Below are positions 27,732 to 37,429 of a DNA stretch of 64,000 nucleotides, one piece after another (within the stretch, counting starts at the first letter, position 1; each line of letters opens with the position of its first letter). This stretch comes from Mycolicibacter longobardus (GTDB lineage: Bacteria > Actinomycetota > Actinomycetes > Mycobacteriales > Mycobacteriaceae): positions 62,001 through 126,000 of the forward strand of contig NZ_LQPG01000018.1 of assembly GCF_002102265.1 (NCBI RefSeq), given 5' to 3'. A model generated the notes under the pieces. The model was not told the origin of the DNA and ran no database searches. It saw only the letters and a list, made by a program, of their open reading frames with translations. The position numbers and the translations under genes were made by a program.

Positions 27732-27747
27732 TAGCCTCGATACGAGG
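27732..27747. promoter_or_regulatory. -10 element overlapped by an inverted repeat, amidohydrolase promoter
   Basis: TAGCCT at 27732-27737 fits TANNNT. The inverted repeat CCTCG-ATA-CGAGG (27735-27747) overlaps it and the expected start near 27745. This is a repressor-like position 17-29 bases before ATG 27764. Confidence 0.4.
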
Positions 27748-27763
27748 ACGAAAGGGAGATGTG

Positions 27764-29035
27764 ATGACAAGCCAGGACACGCTTGATCGCTACGTCGTGA
27801 TCTCGACGGACACTCACGCGGGGGCGGACCTGCACGACTACAAGCCCTACTTGCCGGCGCGCCTGCACGACGAGTTCGATGACTGGGCGCAGGCCTACGT
27901 CAGTCCGTTCGACGACCTGGTCACCGCCACCGCCGAACGCAATTGGGATCACGATCTCCGGATCGCCGACATGGATGCCGACGGCGTGGCCGCCGAAGTG
28001 CTGCTGCCCAACACCGTTCCGCCGTTCTTTCCGGCCACCCCGAACATCACCATCACCCTGCCGCGCACTCGCGCCGAGTTCGAGCAACGGTGGGCCGGCG
28101 TGCAGGCCCACAATCGTTGGCAGATCGACTTCTGCTCGCTGGCGCCGGCACGCCGCCGCGGGTTGATCCAGATATTCCCCAATGACATTGACGCGGCGCT
28201 GGACGAAATCCGTTGGGGTAGCGAGCATGACTGCTTCGGCGGGGTGCTGCTGCCCGCGGTTTCGCCCGGTGATCCAGACGTCGCACCGCTCTTCCACACC
28301 CGCTACGAGCCGATCTGGCAACTGTGCGCGGACCTGGACCTGACCGTGGTGCAGCACGCGGGTGCCGGTAGCCCGATGATGCCGATGGACCAACCCGCGT
28401 CCAACGCGGTGTTGATCACCGAGATGGCGATGTGGGCGCAACGGACGCTGGGGCATCTGATCCTGGCCGGGGTGTTCGAACGGCATCCGACCCTGCGGTT
28501 TGTGCCGACCGAGCAGGGCACCCTGTGGGTGCAGCAGCAGTTGGCGACCCTCGATGCCATGGTGCCGGTCATGAAGACCGCGGCCGGCAACCGGACCTAC
28601 GGGATGTTCGGTGGATCATCGGTCGATGAGCTGACCCTGACCCCGAGCCAGTACACGCAGCGCAACTGTTATCTGGCGAGTGAACTGACGCCGTACGAGT
28701 CGCCGATGATCGATTTCATGGGGGCGGACCACATGATGTGGGGCAGCGATTACCCGCACGAGGAGGGTTTCGCGCCGGATTCCAAGCTGGCCATCCGCTG
28801 GGCGCTGCATGACAGAAGTCCCGATGACTGCCGCAAGATACTGGGCGGCAACGCTGCTCGACTGTACCGGTTCGACCTCGATGTGCTGGCGCCGATCGCG
28901 GCGGAGGTCGGTCCCACGGTGACCGAGGTGCACACGCCGTTGCCGGACACCGGCTATCGCGCCCCGGCCGCGTTCGCCTACCGGCCGTTCGAGGGCGGAC
29001 TGGCGCTGAAACGTCTTGCCCCCAAGCGAGATTAG
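27764..29035 (+). CDS. Amidohydrolase-2 family protein
   Basis: A 423-residue metal-dependent hydrolase of the amidohydrolase-2 superfamily, which includes decarboxylases such as ACMSD. Visible marks are STDTHAG near the N-terminus (HxH reduced to DTH), VQHAGAG near residue 200, and WGSDYPHEEG with the metal-binding Asp near 327. Related mycobacterial proteins are often found in steroid and aromatic clusters. ATG 27764 is chosen over GTG 27761 because AAAGGGAG then lies at normal distance. Hydrolysis or decarboxylation of a ring-cleavage product is a reasonable guess. Confidence 0.83.
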   Translation: MTSQDTLDRYVVISTDTHAGADLHDYKPYLPARLHDEFDDWAQAYVSPFDDLVTATAERNWDHDLRIADMDADGVAAEVLLPNTVPPFFPATPNITITLPRTRAEFEQRWAGVQAHNRWQIDFCSLAPARRRGLIQIFPNDIDAALDEIRWGSEHDCFGGVLLPAVSPGDPDVAPLFHTRYEPIWQLCADLDLTVVQHAGAGSPMMPMDQPASNAVLITEMAMWAQRTLGHLILAGVFERHPTLRFVPTEQGTLWVQQQLATLDAMVPVMKTAAGNRTYGMFGGSSVDELTLTPSQYTQRNCYLASELTPYESPMIDFMGADHMMWGSDYPHEEGFAPDSKLAIRWALHDRSPDDCRKILGGNAARLYRFDLDVLAPIAAEVGPTVTEVHTPLPDTGYRAPAAFAYRPFEGGLALKRLAPKRD

Positions 29036-29053
29036 CAGTACGGAGGATCCATT

Positions 29054-30046
29054 GTGCGGGTGTTAGTCACCGGTGGTACCGGGTTCGTGGGTGGGTGGAC
29101 CGCAAAGGCGATCGTCGATGCGGGACACCAGGTGCGCCTTCTGGTGCGCAATCCCGCCCGGCTGCAGACCAGCGTCGCAACCCTCGGCGTGGACGTATCC
29201 GACTACGCCGTCGGCGACATCGCCGACGGTGAATCCGTGGGTCGGGCGCTAGACGGGTGCGACGCCGTGGTGCACAGTGCGGCGCTGGTCGGGACCGATC
29301 CGAAGCAGGCCGAGCAGATGATGACCACCAATCTGCAGGGAGCCCGCAATGTCCTCGGCGGCGCAGTCGGCCGGGGCCTGGATCCGATCGTGCATGTCTC
29401 AAGCATTACCGCGCTGTTCCGCCCGGGGCTGCAGACATTTCACGCCGACCTGCCCGTGGGTGAGGCCACCGACGGCTACGGCCGCTCGAAGGCTCAGGTT
29501 GAGGAATATGCCCGGAGTCTGCAGGACGCGGGCGCACCGGTGAGCATCACCTATCCCGGGATGGTGCTCGGGCCGCCGGCCGGAGATCAGTTCGGTGAGG
29601 CCGCCGAAGGGGTGCGGGGCGCGCTGCAGGTGCGGTCGCTTCCCGGGCGCAGCGCCGCCTGGCTGGTGGTCGACGTACGCGATCTGGCCACCCTGCATGC
29701 CGCGCTGCTGGAACCCGGACAAGGCCCGCGCCGCTACACCGCGGGTGGTCGGCGGCTGGCCGTGCGCGAGCTGGCCGCCATGCTCAGCGACGTCTCGGGA
29801 CAGACCCTGTACGCCGTTCCGCTGCCGGATGTCATGTTGCGCGTCGCCGGGCGCCTGCTCGATCAGGTAGGTCGGGTTCTGCCGCTCAACTCCGCATTCA
29901 CCGAGGCCGGAATGCGCTACTACACCGGCATGCCCGCATCCGACGACGCGCCGAGCGAACAGGATCTCGGCGTGGTCTACCGCGATCCGCGTGAAACCCT
30001 GGCTGCCACCTTCGCCGGACTTCGCGCGCTGACAGCCGATCGGTAA
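29054..30046 (+). CDS. NAD-dependent epimerase / 3beta-HSD-like dehydrogenase
   Basis: A 330-residue extended SDR. The NAD site is TGGTGFVGGW at residues 6-15, HSAALVG follows strand 4, and the active-site motif is YGRSK. The family contains 3beta-hydroxysteroid dehydrogenases and dihydroflavonol reductases. The GTG start has CGGAGG seven bases upstream. The gene stands 18 bases after the amidohydrolase and four bases before an esterase, so the three are probably cotranscribed. Confidence 0.85.
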   Translation: MRVLVTGGTGFVGGWTAKAIVDAGHQVRLLVRNPARLQTSVATLGVDVSDYAVGDIADGESVGRALDGCDAVVHSAALVGTDPKQAEQMMTTNLQGARNVLGGAVGRGLDPIVHVSSITALFRPGLQTFHADLPVGEATDGYGRSKAQVEEYARSLQDAGAPVSITYPGMVLGPPAGDQFGEAAEGVRGALQVRSLPGRSAAWLVVDVRDLATLHAALLEPGQGPRRYTAGGRRLAVRELAAMLSDVSGQTLYAVPLPDVMLRVAGRLLDQVGRVLPLNSAFTEAGMRYYTGMPASDDAPSEQDLGVVYRDPRETLAATFAGLRALTADR

Positions 30047-30049
30047 GCA

Positions 30050-30991
30050 ATGCGCGCGAACCTCGACCCTGAAATCGCCGAACTCCTACCGGTCCTCAAC
30101 GCGGGATTCCCCCGTGTCGAGACGATGACCGGTTCGCAGGCGCGGGCGGCAGTACGCGCTCGCCTGCAGTTGCCCACCGAGCCGGAGCCCGTCGGACGTG
30201 TCGAGGACCGCACACTGCAGGGGCCGGCCGGCGAAATCCCGGTCCGAATCTATTGGCCTGCAACGGCCGCCGATGCCGTGCTGCCGGCGGTGGTGTTCGC
30301 GCACGGCGGTGGATTCGTGTTCTGCGATCTGGACTCCCACGACGGGCTCTGTCGGGCCATGGCGAACGGGATTGGCGCCGTGGTGGTGTCGGTTGGCTAC
30401 CGGCTGGCGCCGGAGGCGCGCTGGCCGGCGGCCGCCGATGACGTGTATGCCGTCACCGCCTGGGTGGCGAGCAACGCCGAGCAGTTGAGTGCGGACCCGG
30501 GCCGGCTGGTTATCGCCGGGGACAGCGCCGGCGGGAATCTGGCCGCGGTCACCGCGGTGATGGCGCGCGACCGCGGTGGGCCGGACATCGCTTGTCAGGC
30601 ACTGATCTACCCGGTGATCGCCGCCGACTTCACCACGGCGTCCTACCAGCGATTCGGGAAAGGCTTCTACAACACCGTCGCCGCCATGGCCTGGTACTGG
30701 GACCAATATCTGCCCAGTGCCGCAGATCGCGGCCACCGCTACGCCTCGCCGATCCAGGACGTGCGTGCCGGGCTGCCGCCGGCCGTGGTGCTCACCGCGG
30801 GCTGCGACCCGCTGTGCTCTGAAGGTGAGGCCTACGCGGAAGCGTTGGCGGCCGCGGGGATTGCGACCACCCACCGTAACTATCCGGGCGCCATCCATGG
30901 GTTTCTGACGATGCCGACGCTGCAGCTGGCGCAGCGGGCCCGGCAGACGCTGTGGGCCGACATCGTGGAAATCCTGGCGGCACCGTTGTGA
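30050..30991 (+). CDS. HSL-type alpha/beta-hydrolase (esterase)
   Basis: A 313-residue esterase of the hormone-sensitive-lipase family. HGGGFVF forms the oxyanion hole. GDSAGG holds the nucleophile serine (about residue 161). The acid lies in CDPLCSEG and the histidine in HGFLTM. No signal peptide is visible. It resembles mycobacterial Lip esterases and the paralog at 41982. ATG 30050 directly follows the previous stop. It may cleave an ester made by the Baeyer-Villiger enzyme encoded nearby; this is an inference from the neighbourhood. Confidence 0.88.
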   Translation: MRANLDPEIAELLPVLNAGFPRVETMTGSQARAAVRARLQLPTEPEPVGRVEDRTLQGPAGEIPVRIYWPATAADAVLPAVVFAHGGGFVFCDLDSHDGLCRAMANGIGAVVVSVGYRLAPEARWPAAADDVYAVTAWVASNAEQLSADPGRLVIAGDSAGGNLAAVTAVMARDRGGPDIACQALIYPVIAADFTTASYQRFGKGFYNTVAAMAWYWDQYLPSAADRGHRYASPIQDVRAGLPPAVVLTAGCDPLCSEGEAYAEALAAAGIATTHRNYPGAIHGFLTMPTLQLAQRARQTLWADIVEILAAPL

Positions 30992-31031
30992 TCTGGGCGA
31001 TAGCGGCGCGGCGGGCGGCGACTCCGGCCGC

Positions 31032-31048
31032 GTACCGCTCAGCGAGAC
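31032..31048. promoter_or_regulatory. Palindrome site E (GTCCCGCT-N-AGCGGGAC family)
   Basis: GTACCGCT-C-AGCGAGAC, two differences from consensus. The centre is 31040. A weak -10 candidate CACACT at 31078-31083 would give a start near 31091, 51 bases downstream. Confidence 0.5.
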
Positions 31049-31114
31049 TCCCAGTTGAACGGCCCCGCCGTGCTTCGCACACTTGACCCACTGACCGTTC
31101 AGGGGAGAGCAATC

Positions 31115-31930
31115 GTGTCGCCAGTCATCAGTCTCGCCGAGGCGTCCGGACGCGCGGCCGCGGCAACTTCGTTGTGGCGGGCTGAGCGACTGTGCCGTCC
31201 CATCGAGCCGCTGCACAATGCGTCTCCGGACCTGAATATCGATGACGCGTATGCGATTCAGCGGCGCAACATCGCGCGCAGAGTCGATGCCGGCTCCGCG
31301 ATCTGCGGGTACAAGGTGGGGCTGGCCTCCCCGGTCATGCAGCAGATGATGGGGGTGTACGAGCCGTGCTACGGACACCTGCTCACCGACATGATGGCCG
31401 ACGACGGCGATACGGTGAAGCTGTGCGGACGGTACCAGCCCCGTATCGAGGTCGAGGTCGCGTTCGTGCTGGGCGACAAACTGCCCGGAATCCGTTGCAC
31501 TGAACGTGATGTGCTCCGAGCCACCGACTACGTCACCGCAGCGATCGAGGTGATCGACACCCGCATCCAGGACTGGCGCATCGGTATCGTCGACGCGATC
31601 GCCGACAACGCGTGTGCCGCGCGATTCGTGCTGGGTTGGCAGGGTTGCCCGCCGTGGGCCTTGGACCTGGCGGACGTCGACGCGGTGCTCTACTCCGGTC
31701 ACCCCGGACGCGAGGTGATCGTCACCCGCGGCAACACCGGTATGGTGCAAGGCAATCCGGCCTCGGCAGTGGCCTGGCTGGCTCGGGCCCTCGCACGGTC
31801 CGGGGTGCGGCTTGAGGCCGGAGACACCATCTTGTCCGGCGCGTGCACTCAAGCCTTCGACGTCGGCGTGGGTGATCGATTTCGTGCTGGATTAGCCGGC
31901 ATCGGAGCGGTTTCAGTCGAGTTCTGGTGA
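31115..31930 (+). CDS. 2-hydroxypenta-2,4-dienoate hydratase family (HsaE/BphH-like)
   Basis: A 271-residue member of the 2-keto-4-pentenoate hydratase / fumarylacetoacetase-type family. Typical stretches are AYAIQRRNIARRV, GYKVGLAS, PRIEVEVAFVLG, AIEVIDTRI and the glutamates that bind the metal. It would add water to a dienol left by meta-cleavage, as HsaE does for sterol ring A/B fragments. GTG 31115 has AGGGGAG eight bases upstream and matches family length. An upstream GTG at 31055 is less likely. No aldolase or acetaldehyde dehydrogenase partner is adjacent. Confidence 0.86.
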   Translation: MSPVISLAEASGRAAAATSLWRAERLCRPIEPLHNASPDLNIDDAYAIQRRNIARRVDAGSAICGYKVGLASPVMQQMMGVYEPCYGHLLTDMMADDGDTVKLCGRYQPRIEVEVAFVLGDKLPGIRCTERDVLRATDYVTAAIEVIDTRIQDWRIGIVDAIADNACAARFVLGWQGCPPWALDLADVDAVLYSGHPGREVIVTRGNTGMVQGNPASAVAWLARALARSGVRLEAGDTILSGACTQAFDVGVGDRFRAGLAGIGAVSVEFW

Positions 31931-31980
31931 ACTGCCGGGTGTCCGGAACTAACAGCCGGCTGGTCAGAGACGAGTAGAAA

Positions 31981-32131
31981 CCAGATGTCGCGTCTACTCG
32001 CAGCCGCGACAGGCTGCGGTAGCTGATCAGCCAGCGCCCAGCGACCAGGCGATACTCTTCGACCATTGCTTGGTGTCCATCACGTGCAGCCGTTTGGCGA
32101 ACACCGACTTGATCGCCTCGATCGCCGTCAG
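31981..32131 (-). pseudogene. Remnant of a SnoaL/NTF2-like gene with internal deletion
   Basis: On the minus strand, just after the Baeyer-Villiger gene, one frame begins TAIEAIKSVFAKRLHVMDTK, typical of SnoaL_4 proteins. A second frame directly follows with EEYRLVAGRWLISYRSLSRL then RVD, the typical end of the same family. The central part of roughly 80-100 residues is missing and the frames disagree. No start codon remains. It is best read as a decayed downstream gene of the monooxygenase operon. Confidence 0.65.
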
Positions 32132-32135
32132 CGCC

Positions 32136-33734
32136 TTAGGCCTCGATGACGTCGAATCCCTTGTATCCGGCCTCGGCGACCCCGGCAATGATCTGGCCGT
32201 ACACGCCGAATCCTCCGATGAAGGGCATGAAGACCCGAGGACGACCCGGGATGTTGGCTCCCAGGTACCACGAGTTCGCCTGTGTCATAAGGGTTCCCTC
32301 CGCACGCTGCGAGCATTCCGCGCCCCACTCGGCGGCTGCGTCGGCGCGCGCCTCCAGTGCGATCGAGTCGTGGTCGGCAAGGTATTTGATGGCCTCGGCG
32401 ATCCAGTCGACGTGCAGCTCGGAATGCAGCACCATGTTCGCCAACACCGAGGGGCTGCCGGGACCGGTGAGGTTGAACAGATTGGGGAAGCCTGGAATCC
32501 CCAATCCCAGATAGGTGTTCGGCCCTTCGCGCCAGGCTTCATTGAGGGTCTGCCCGTCGCGCCCCACGATCCGCAGCTTGTCGACCGATCCGGTCATCGC
32601 GTCGAAGCCGGTGGCAAACACCAGGGCGTCCAATTCGTAGTACGCGTCGGCGGTGTGCACACTGCCGGCGTCGATCCGTTCGATCGGGGTGGCCCGCAGG
32701 TTCACCAGGGACACGTTGTCGCGGTTGAAGGTCTGGAAGTAGTTCGAGTCGGTGCAGATCCGCTTGGTGCCGATCGGGTGGTCCTTGGGGATCAGCAGCT
32801 CTGCCGTCGCCGGGTCCTCGATGACGGCGCGCACCTTTTCCTCCCAGAACACCCGCGCGGTGTCGTTGGCCTCGATGCTGGTGGTCTGGTCGGCGAACGT
32901 CTTGGCGAACAGCACACCGCCCAGCTGCCAGCGCTTCTCGTAGGCCTCCCGCAACTCCTCGGCGGAGGCTTCGACCGCCAACTTCGGATGGGGCCGGTGC
33001 GGTGAACCGCCGCCGCTCTCCATCGACAGCCGTCGGCGCTCGTCGTAGCCGGCCTTCTGGGCGGCCCGGGTGGCGTCATCGAGGGGGATGTTTCCGGCCG
33101 GCACGCTGTAGTTCGGGGTGCGCTGGAACACGGTCAGGTGCGCGGCCTGTTCCGCGATGGGCGGAATCACCTGAATGCCGGAGGATCCGGTGCCGATCAC
33201 GCCGACCCGCTTGCCGGTGAAGTCAACACCGTCGTGCGGCCAGCGTCCGGTGTGATAAACCTGCCCGCCAAAGGTGTCCAGTCCGTCGATCGCCGGGATG
33301 TTCGCGTTCGACAGCGGGCCCACCGCCAGCACACAGAACTTGGCCGACACCACGTCGCCGGCGTCGGTGCGAACCTCCCAGCGCAGCGTGGTCTCGTCGA
33401 GGACCATCTCGGTGACCCGAGTGCCGAACTTGATGTTGCGCCTCAGGTCGAAGCGGTCCGCGACGTGGTTGAGGTACTCGAGAATCTCGGGCTGGGTGGC
33501 GTACTTCTCGGTCCAGTTCCATTCCTGCTGCAGGTCGTCGTCGAACGAGTACGAGTAGTCGACGCTTTCCACGTCGCAACGCGCGCCGGGGTAGCGGTTC
33601 CAGTACCAGACGCCGCCCACACCGTCGGCGGCCTCGAACGCCTGCACCGACAGCCGGTCGCGACGGAAGCGGTGTATCGCGTAGAGGCCGCCGAAGCCGG
33701 CACCGATCACTACGACATCAACGGAGGTGACCAT
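32136..33734 (-). CDS. Flavin-containing Baeyer-Villiger monooxygenase
   Basis: A 532-residue class B flavoprotein monooxygenase of the cyclohexanone/phenylacetone type. The FAD motif GAGFGG is at residues 11-16 and the NADPH motif GTGSSG at 181-186. The Baeyer-Villiger signature FGGQVYHTGRWP (F155, H161, W165) is complete. It inserts oxygen next to a ketone to form an ester or lactone; ketone identity is unknown. The start ATG 33734 has no ribosome site and lies six bases after TACTTT. It is divergent from the SDR at 33901, with palindrome A between them. Confidence 0.92.
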   Translation of the reverse strand: MVTSVDVVVIGAGFGGLYAIHRFRRDRLSVQAFEAADGVGGVWYWNRYPGARCDVESVDYSYSFDDDLQQEWNWTEKYATQPEILEYLNHVADRFDLRRNIKFGTRVTEMVLDETTLRWEVRTDAGDVVSAKFCVLAVGPLSNANIPAIDGLDTFGGQVYHTGRWPHDGVDFTGKRVGVIGTGSSGIQVIPPIAEQAAHLTVFQRTPNYSVPAGNIPLDDATRAAQKAGYDERRRLSMESGGGSPHRPHPKLAVEASAEELREAYEKRWQLGGVLFAKTFADQTTSIEANDTARVFWEEKVRAVIEDPATAELLIPKDHPIGTKRICTDSNYFQTFNRDNVSLVNLRATPIERIDAGSVHTADAYYELDALVFATGFDAMTGSVDKLRIVGRDGQTLNEAWREGPNTYLGLGIPGFPNLFNLTGPGSPSVLANMVLHSELHVDWIAEAIKYLADHDSIALEARADAAAEWGAECSQRAEGTLMTQANSWYLGANIPGRPRVFMPFIGGFGVYGQIIAGVAEAGYKGFDVIEA

Positions 33735-33740
33735 GAACGC

Positions 33741-33746
33741 AAAGTA
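33741..33746 (-). promoter_or_regulatory. -10 element, leaderless promoter of the monooxygenase
   Basis: Minus-strand TACTTT (TANNNT), six bases, then ATG at 33734. Confidence 0.6.
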
Positions 33747-33776
33747 CCGGCGCCGTCGGGGTCTGGAACAGGGTTT

Positions 33777-33793
33777 GTCCCGCTAGGCGGGAA
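33777..33793. promoter_or_regulatory. Palindrome site A (GTCCCGCT-N-AGCGGGAC family)
   Basis: GTCCCGCT-A-GGCGGGAA, with a perfect left half. The centre is 51 bases upstream of the leaderless monooxygenase start. Confidence 0.65.
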
Positions 33794-33834
33794 TTGAAGT
33801 GGGCGTGGTTGGCCGGTGTGGTTGTGTGCACTAG

Positions 33835-34677
<843 letters not shown>

Positions 34678-34678
34678 G

Positions 34679-35473
34679 ATGAACAGGCTGGCGGACAACC
34701 GGATCTTGGTGACGGGTGCCGCATCGGGCATCGGCCAGGCCACCGTGCTGCGGCTGCTCGGTGAGGGTGCCGCCGTGGTGGGGGCGGACGTTGCCCACGA
34801 TGGGCTGGAGAAGACCCGGGCGCAGGCTCGGGCGCACGGCACCGAGGGCCGGCTCACCACACTCGAGATGAACATCGGCGACGAGGGTTCCGTCGTCGAC
34901 GGCGTACGCAGTGTCGTCGACACCCTGGGCGGCCTGGACTCTGTGGTCAACGCAGCGGGGATCCTGCGGGCGTCACACACCCACGAGACGAGCCTGGCGG
35001 ATTGGAATCAGATCATCACCGTCAACCTCACCGGCACCTTCCTGGTGATCCGGGAGGCGCTGCCCGCACTGCTGGCGAACCCGCGCAGCGTGATCGTGAA
35101 CTTCAGTTCCACGTCGGCATCGTTTGCGCATCCCTACATGACGGCGTATTCGGCCAGCAAGGGCGGCATCCAGTCGTTGACGCACTCGCTGGCACTGGAA
35201 TACGGCGGGCGGGGCCTGCGGGCGGTGTGTGTGGCTCCGGGCGGCATCAAGTCGGGAATCACCGACGCCACCGCCGGATACCTGCCGGCCGACGCCGACT
35301 GGGCACTGCTGGCCAAGCTCTCTCCGGTGCTGCCCACCACACTGACTGCTTCCAGTGGGGCGCCGATGGGTGATCCGTCGGCGGTCGCCAGTGTGGTGGC
35401 GATGCTGGTATCCGACGACGGCGCATACATCACCGGCACCGAAATCCGTGTCGACGGTGGCGCGCACGCTTAG
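34679..35473 (+). CDS. Short-chain dehydrogenase/reductase
   Basis: A 264-residue SDR with TGAASGIGQA near residue 12, NAAGIL, NFSSTSAS, active-site YSASK and terminal GTEIRVDGGAH. The ATG follows the previous stop by one base, so the two SDRs are cotranslated. It probably oxidises or reduces a hydroxyl group on the same intermediate or the next one in the pathway. The -10 element for the IclR gene straddles its stop codon. Confidence 0.86.
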   Translation: MNRLADNRILVTGAASGIGQATVLRLLGEGAAVVGADVAHDGLEKTRAQARAHGTEGRLTTLEMNIGDEGSVVDGVRSVVDTLGGLDSVVNAAGILRASHTHETSLADWNQIITVNLTGTFLVIREALPALLANPRSVIVNFSSTSASFAHPYMTAYSASKGGIQSLTHSLALEYGGRGLRAVCVAPGGIKSGITDATAGYLPADADWALLAKLSPVLPTTLTASSGAPMGDPSAVASVVAMLVSDDGAYITGTEIRVDGGAHA

Positions 35474-35476
35474 CGT
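35471..35476 (+). promoter_or_regulatory. -10 element, leaderless promoter of the IclR gene
   Basis: TAGCGT (TANNNT) followed by seven bases and ATG 35484. It overlaps the stop codon of the upstream SDR. Confidence 0.5.
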
Positions 35477-35483
35477 GGGGCCT

Positions 35484-36335
35484 ATGGCAGCTGGTGGCCG
35501 TTCCGATCCGCCGACCTCGATGGTTGCCCGGGTCGCGTTGATCATGAACGTGTTCGAGCCCGGCGAGTGCCTGCGACTCGATCAAGTGGTGTCGCGTACC
35601 CAGCTGCCCCGGTCGTCGGTTCATCGCATCCTCAACCAGCTGCATTCGTCCGGGCTGCTGCGGCATCGCCCGGACGGATACGGCCTGGCAGCCTCCCCGC
35701 TGCCGGTCACCCGGATGGTCGAGTACTCCCAGCTGCGTGCCGTCGCCTCCCGCACACTCGAACGGCTGCACGCCGACACCGGATTGGTGGTCCACCTCGG
35801 TGTGCTGCTCGGCGGTGAAGTCGTGTACCTGGACAAGGTGGCCGGCCGCAGCGGAGTCGTGATGCCGACCCGGATCGCCGGCCGAACCCCAGCATATGCC
35901 AGCGCACTGGGCAAGACGATGCTCGCGCAGCTTCCGGCCGAGGAGGTCGACGCGGTGTTCAGCGGCCCGCTGACCCGACTCACCCGGACCACCATCGTCG
36001 ACTTGGCCACCCTGCATCAGGAGCTGACCCGAATCCGGTCCCGCCACGGGCTGGCCTACGACAACGAGGAACTGGCGGTCGGCCTGTGCAGTATCGCCGC
36101 GCCGATCCGCACCGGCGAGGGCGAAGTGGCAGGTCTGTCGTTGACCGGTGCGCTGCCGATGCACCGGTTGCAGCGCACCGCGCCGTTCGTCATGCGCGCC
36201 GCCGGCCGCATCTCCCACCATCTGGGCCGAGCCGATCCCGAAGCGGCCGTGCGGGGTTCGCAGGCGCCGGTGAACGCAACCGACACCATGCTGTCCCGGG
36301 TGCTGCGCACCCTGACATCGGATGCGTGGGTCTAA
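35484..36335 (+). CDS. IclR-family transcriptional regulator
   Basis: A 283-residue IclR-family regulator. The N-terminal winged helix-turn-helix covers about residues 12-70 (QVVSRTQLPRSSVHRILNQL). The effector-binding domain is about 85-260, with SALGKTMLAQLP and SIAAPIRTGEGEVAGLSLTG. Family members bind palindromes of about 14-17 bp and can act as activators or repressors in aromatic and lipid catabolism. It is the only non-TetR, non-PhoP regulator in the window, so it is a candidate for the 17-bp palindrome seen in seven intergenic regions. It is convergent with the gene at 36350. Confidence 0.9.
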   Translation: MAAGGRSDPPTSMVARVALIMNVFEPGECLRLDQVVSRTQLPRSSVHRILNQLHSSGLLRHRPDGYGLAASPLPVTRMVEYSQLRAVASRTLERLHADTGLVVHLGVLLGGEVVYLDKVAGRSGVVMPTRIAGRTPAYASALGKTMLAQLPAEEVDAVFSGPLTRLTRTTIVDLATLHQELTRIRSRHGLAYDNEELAVGLCSIAAPIRTGEGEVAGLSLTGALPMHRLQRTAPFVMRAAGRISHHLGRADPEAAVRGSQAPVNATDTMLSRVLRTLTSDAWV

Positions 36336-36349
36336 CGGGAAGAACTGGC

Positions 36350-37429
36350 TCACAAGATGAATTCGTCGACCTTCAGACCGAACGCGAACTGACCGACGAC
36401 CGACAGCACCCGTTCGGCATCGTTGGACACGTGCATGTGGGCGGTCTGCACATCACGCCAGACCCGGTCCACCAACCCGTCGAGGTCCGGCCCCGAGCGC
36501 TCCACGAACCATCGGACCACCTGCACCGCGCGTTCGAACGCCACCACCTGGTCTCGGCGACCGCGCAACAGCAGCTCGGCGGCCGGGAACGCATCGCGGG
36601 CAGCACAGTCCATGAATTCGTTGAGATTGCGCCGGATTTGACGTATCGACAACTGCACTCCGGTGCTTGCGACCGCTATCGCATCCAAGGGCCCGGTGAT
36701 GTCCGGACGGCGTGCGGCGAGCAGGCCCAGTGCGGCGCCGACCACCGGAACCGTCCCGGCATGGGTGTACAGCACCGTCTGCGGAAGCCGGTACAGCGGC
36801 GCCAGGGTGGCGCGCGGCTGCTGGGTGACCCCGAAGGTGCGGTAGCGGGGCACCAGCGCACCGGACACCACCACCTCGTCGGCGCCGATCCCGCGCAGGC
36901 CCACGCCGTTCCAGCTCGGCTCGATGGTGAAGTCCTCGCGGGGCACCAGCGCGACGGTGAAGTCCTGGGCGGCGCCGTCCTCGCCGACCAGCACCGCGCC
37001 GGCCATCAGCCACGACGCGTGCTGCGCACCCGCGCAACGACTCCACCGCCCGGAGAGCCGGAAGCCGCCGTTGACCTGTTCCAGCCGTCCGGTCGGGGCG
37101 TAGGACTCGCAGAGCAATGCCCGTGGGTCGGCTGCCCAGACGTCGCGCTGCGCCTGTTCGTCGAAGAGCGCGAGGTGCCAGGCATGCACTCCCAGCATCG
37201 CGGCCAGCCACCCCGTCGAAGTACACGCCGCCGCAATGTCGCGACTGGCGGTCAGGTACTCGTCCGGGTCGGACTGCGACCCGCCGAATGCGGTGGGCCG
37301 CAGCATCGCGAAAAAACCCGCATCGTGCAGGCCCCCGATGATGTCGGCGTCGACCGCGCCATTGCGGTCGACGTCGGCCGCCGCCTCGGCGATCGCCGGG
37401 AGCAGTGCGCGGACCGCCTCGATCGTCAT
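36350..37429 (-). CDS. HsaA-like flavin monooxygenase/acyl-CoA dehydrogenase family
   Basis: A 359-residue member of the acyl-CoA dehydrogenase superfamily, hydroxylase (HsaA/group D) branch. Marks are RPTAFGGSQSDPDEYL, GRWSRCAGAQHASWLMAG, GVGLRGIGADEVV and the C-terminal helices with VDRVWRDVQTAHMHVSND. The catalytic glutamate of true acyl-CoA dehydrogenases is not apparent. ATG 37429 has no ribosome site. It overlaps the stop codon of an upstream 22-codon reading frame, so translation is probably coupled to that leader. Confidence 0.83.
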   Translation of the reverse strand: MTIEAVRALLPAIAEAAADVDRNGAVDADIIGGLHDAGFFAMLRPTAFGGSQSDPDEYLTASRDIAAACTSTGWLAAMLGVHAWHLALFDEQAQRDVWAADPRALLCESYAPTGRLEQVNGGFRLSGRWSRCAGAQHASWLMAGAVLVGEDGAAQDFTVALVPREDFTIEPSWNGVGLRGIGADEVVVSGALVPRYRTFGVTQQPRATLAPLYRLPQTVLYTHAGTVPVVGAALGLLAARRPDITGPLDAIAVASTGVQLSIRQIRRNLNEFMDCAARDAFPAAELLLRGRRDQVVAFERAVQVVRWFVERSGPDLDGLVDRVWRDVQTAHMHVSNDAERVLSVVGQFAFGLKVDEFIL

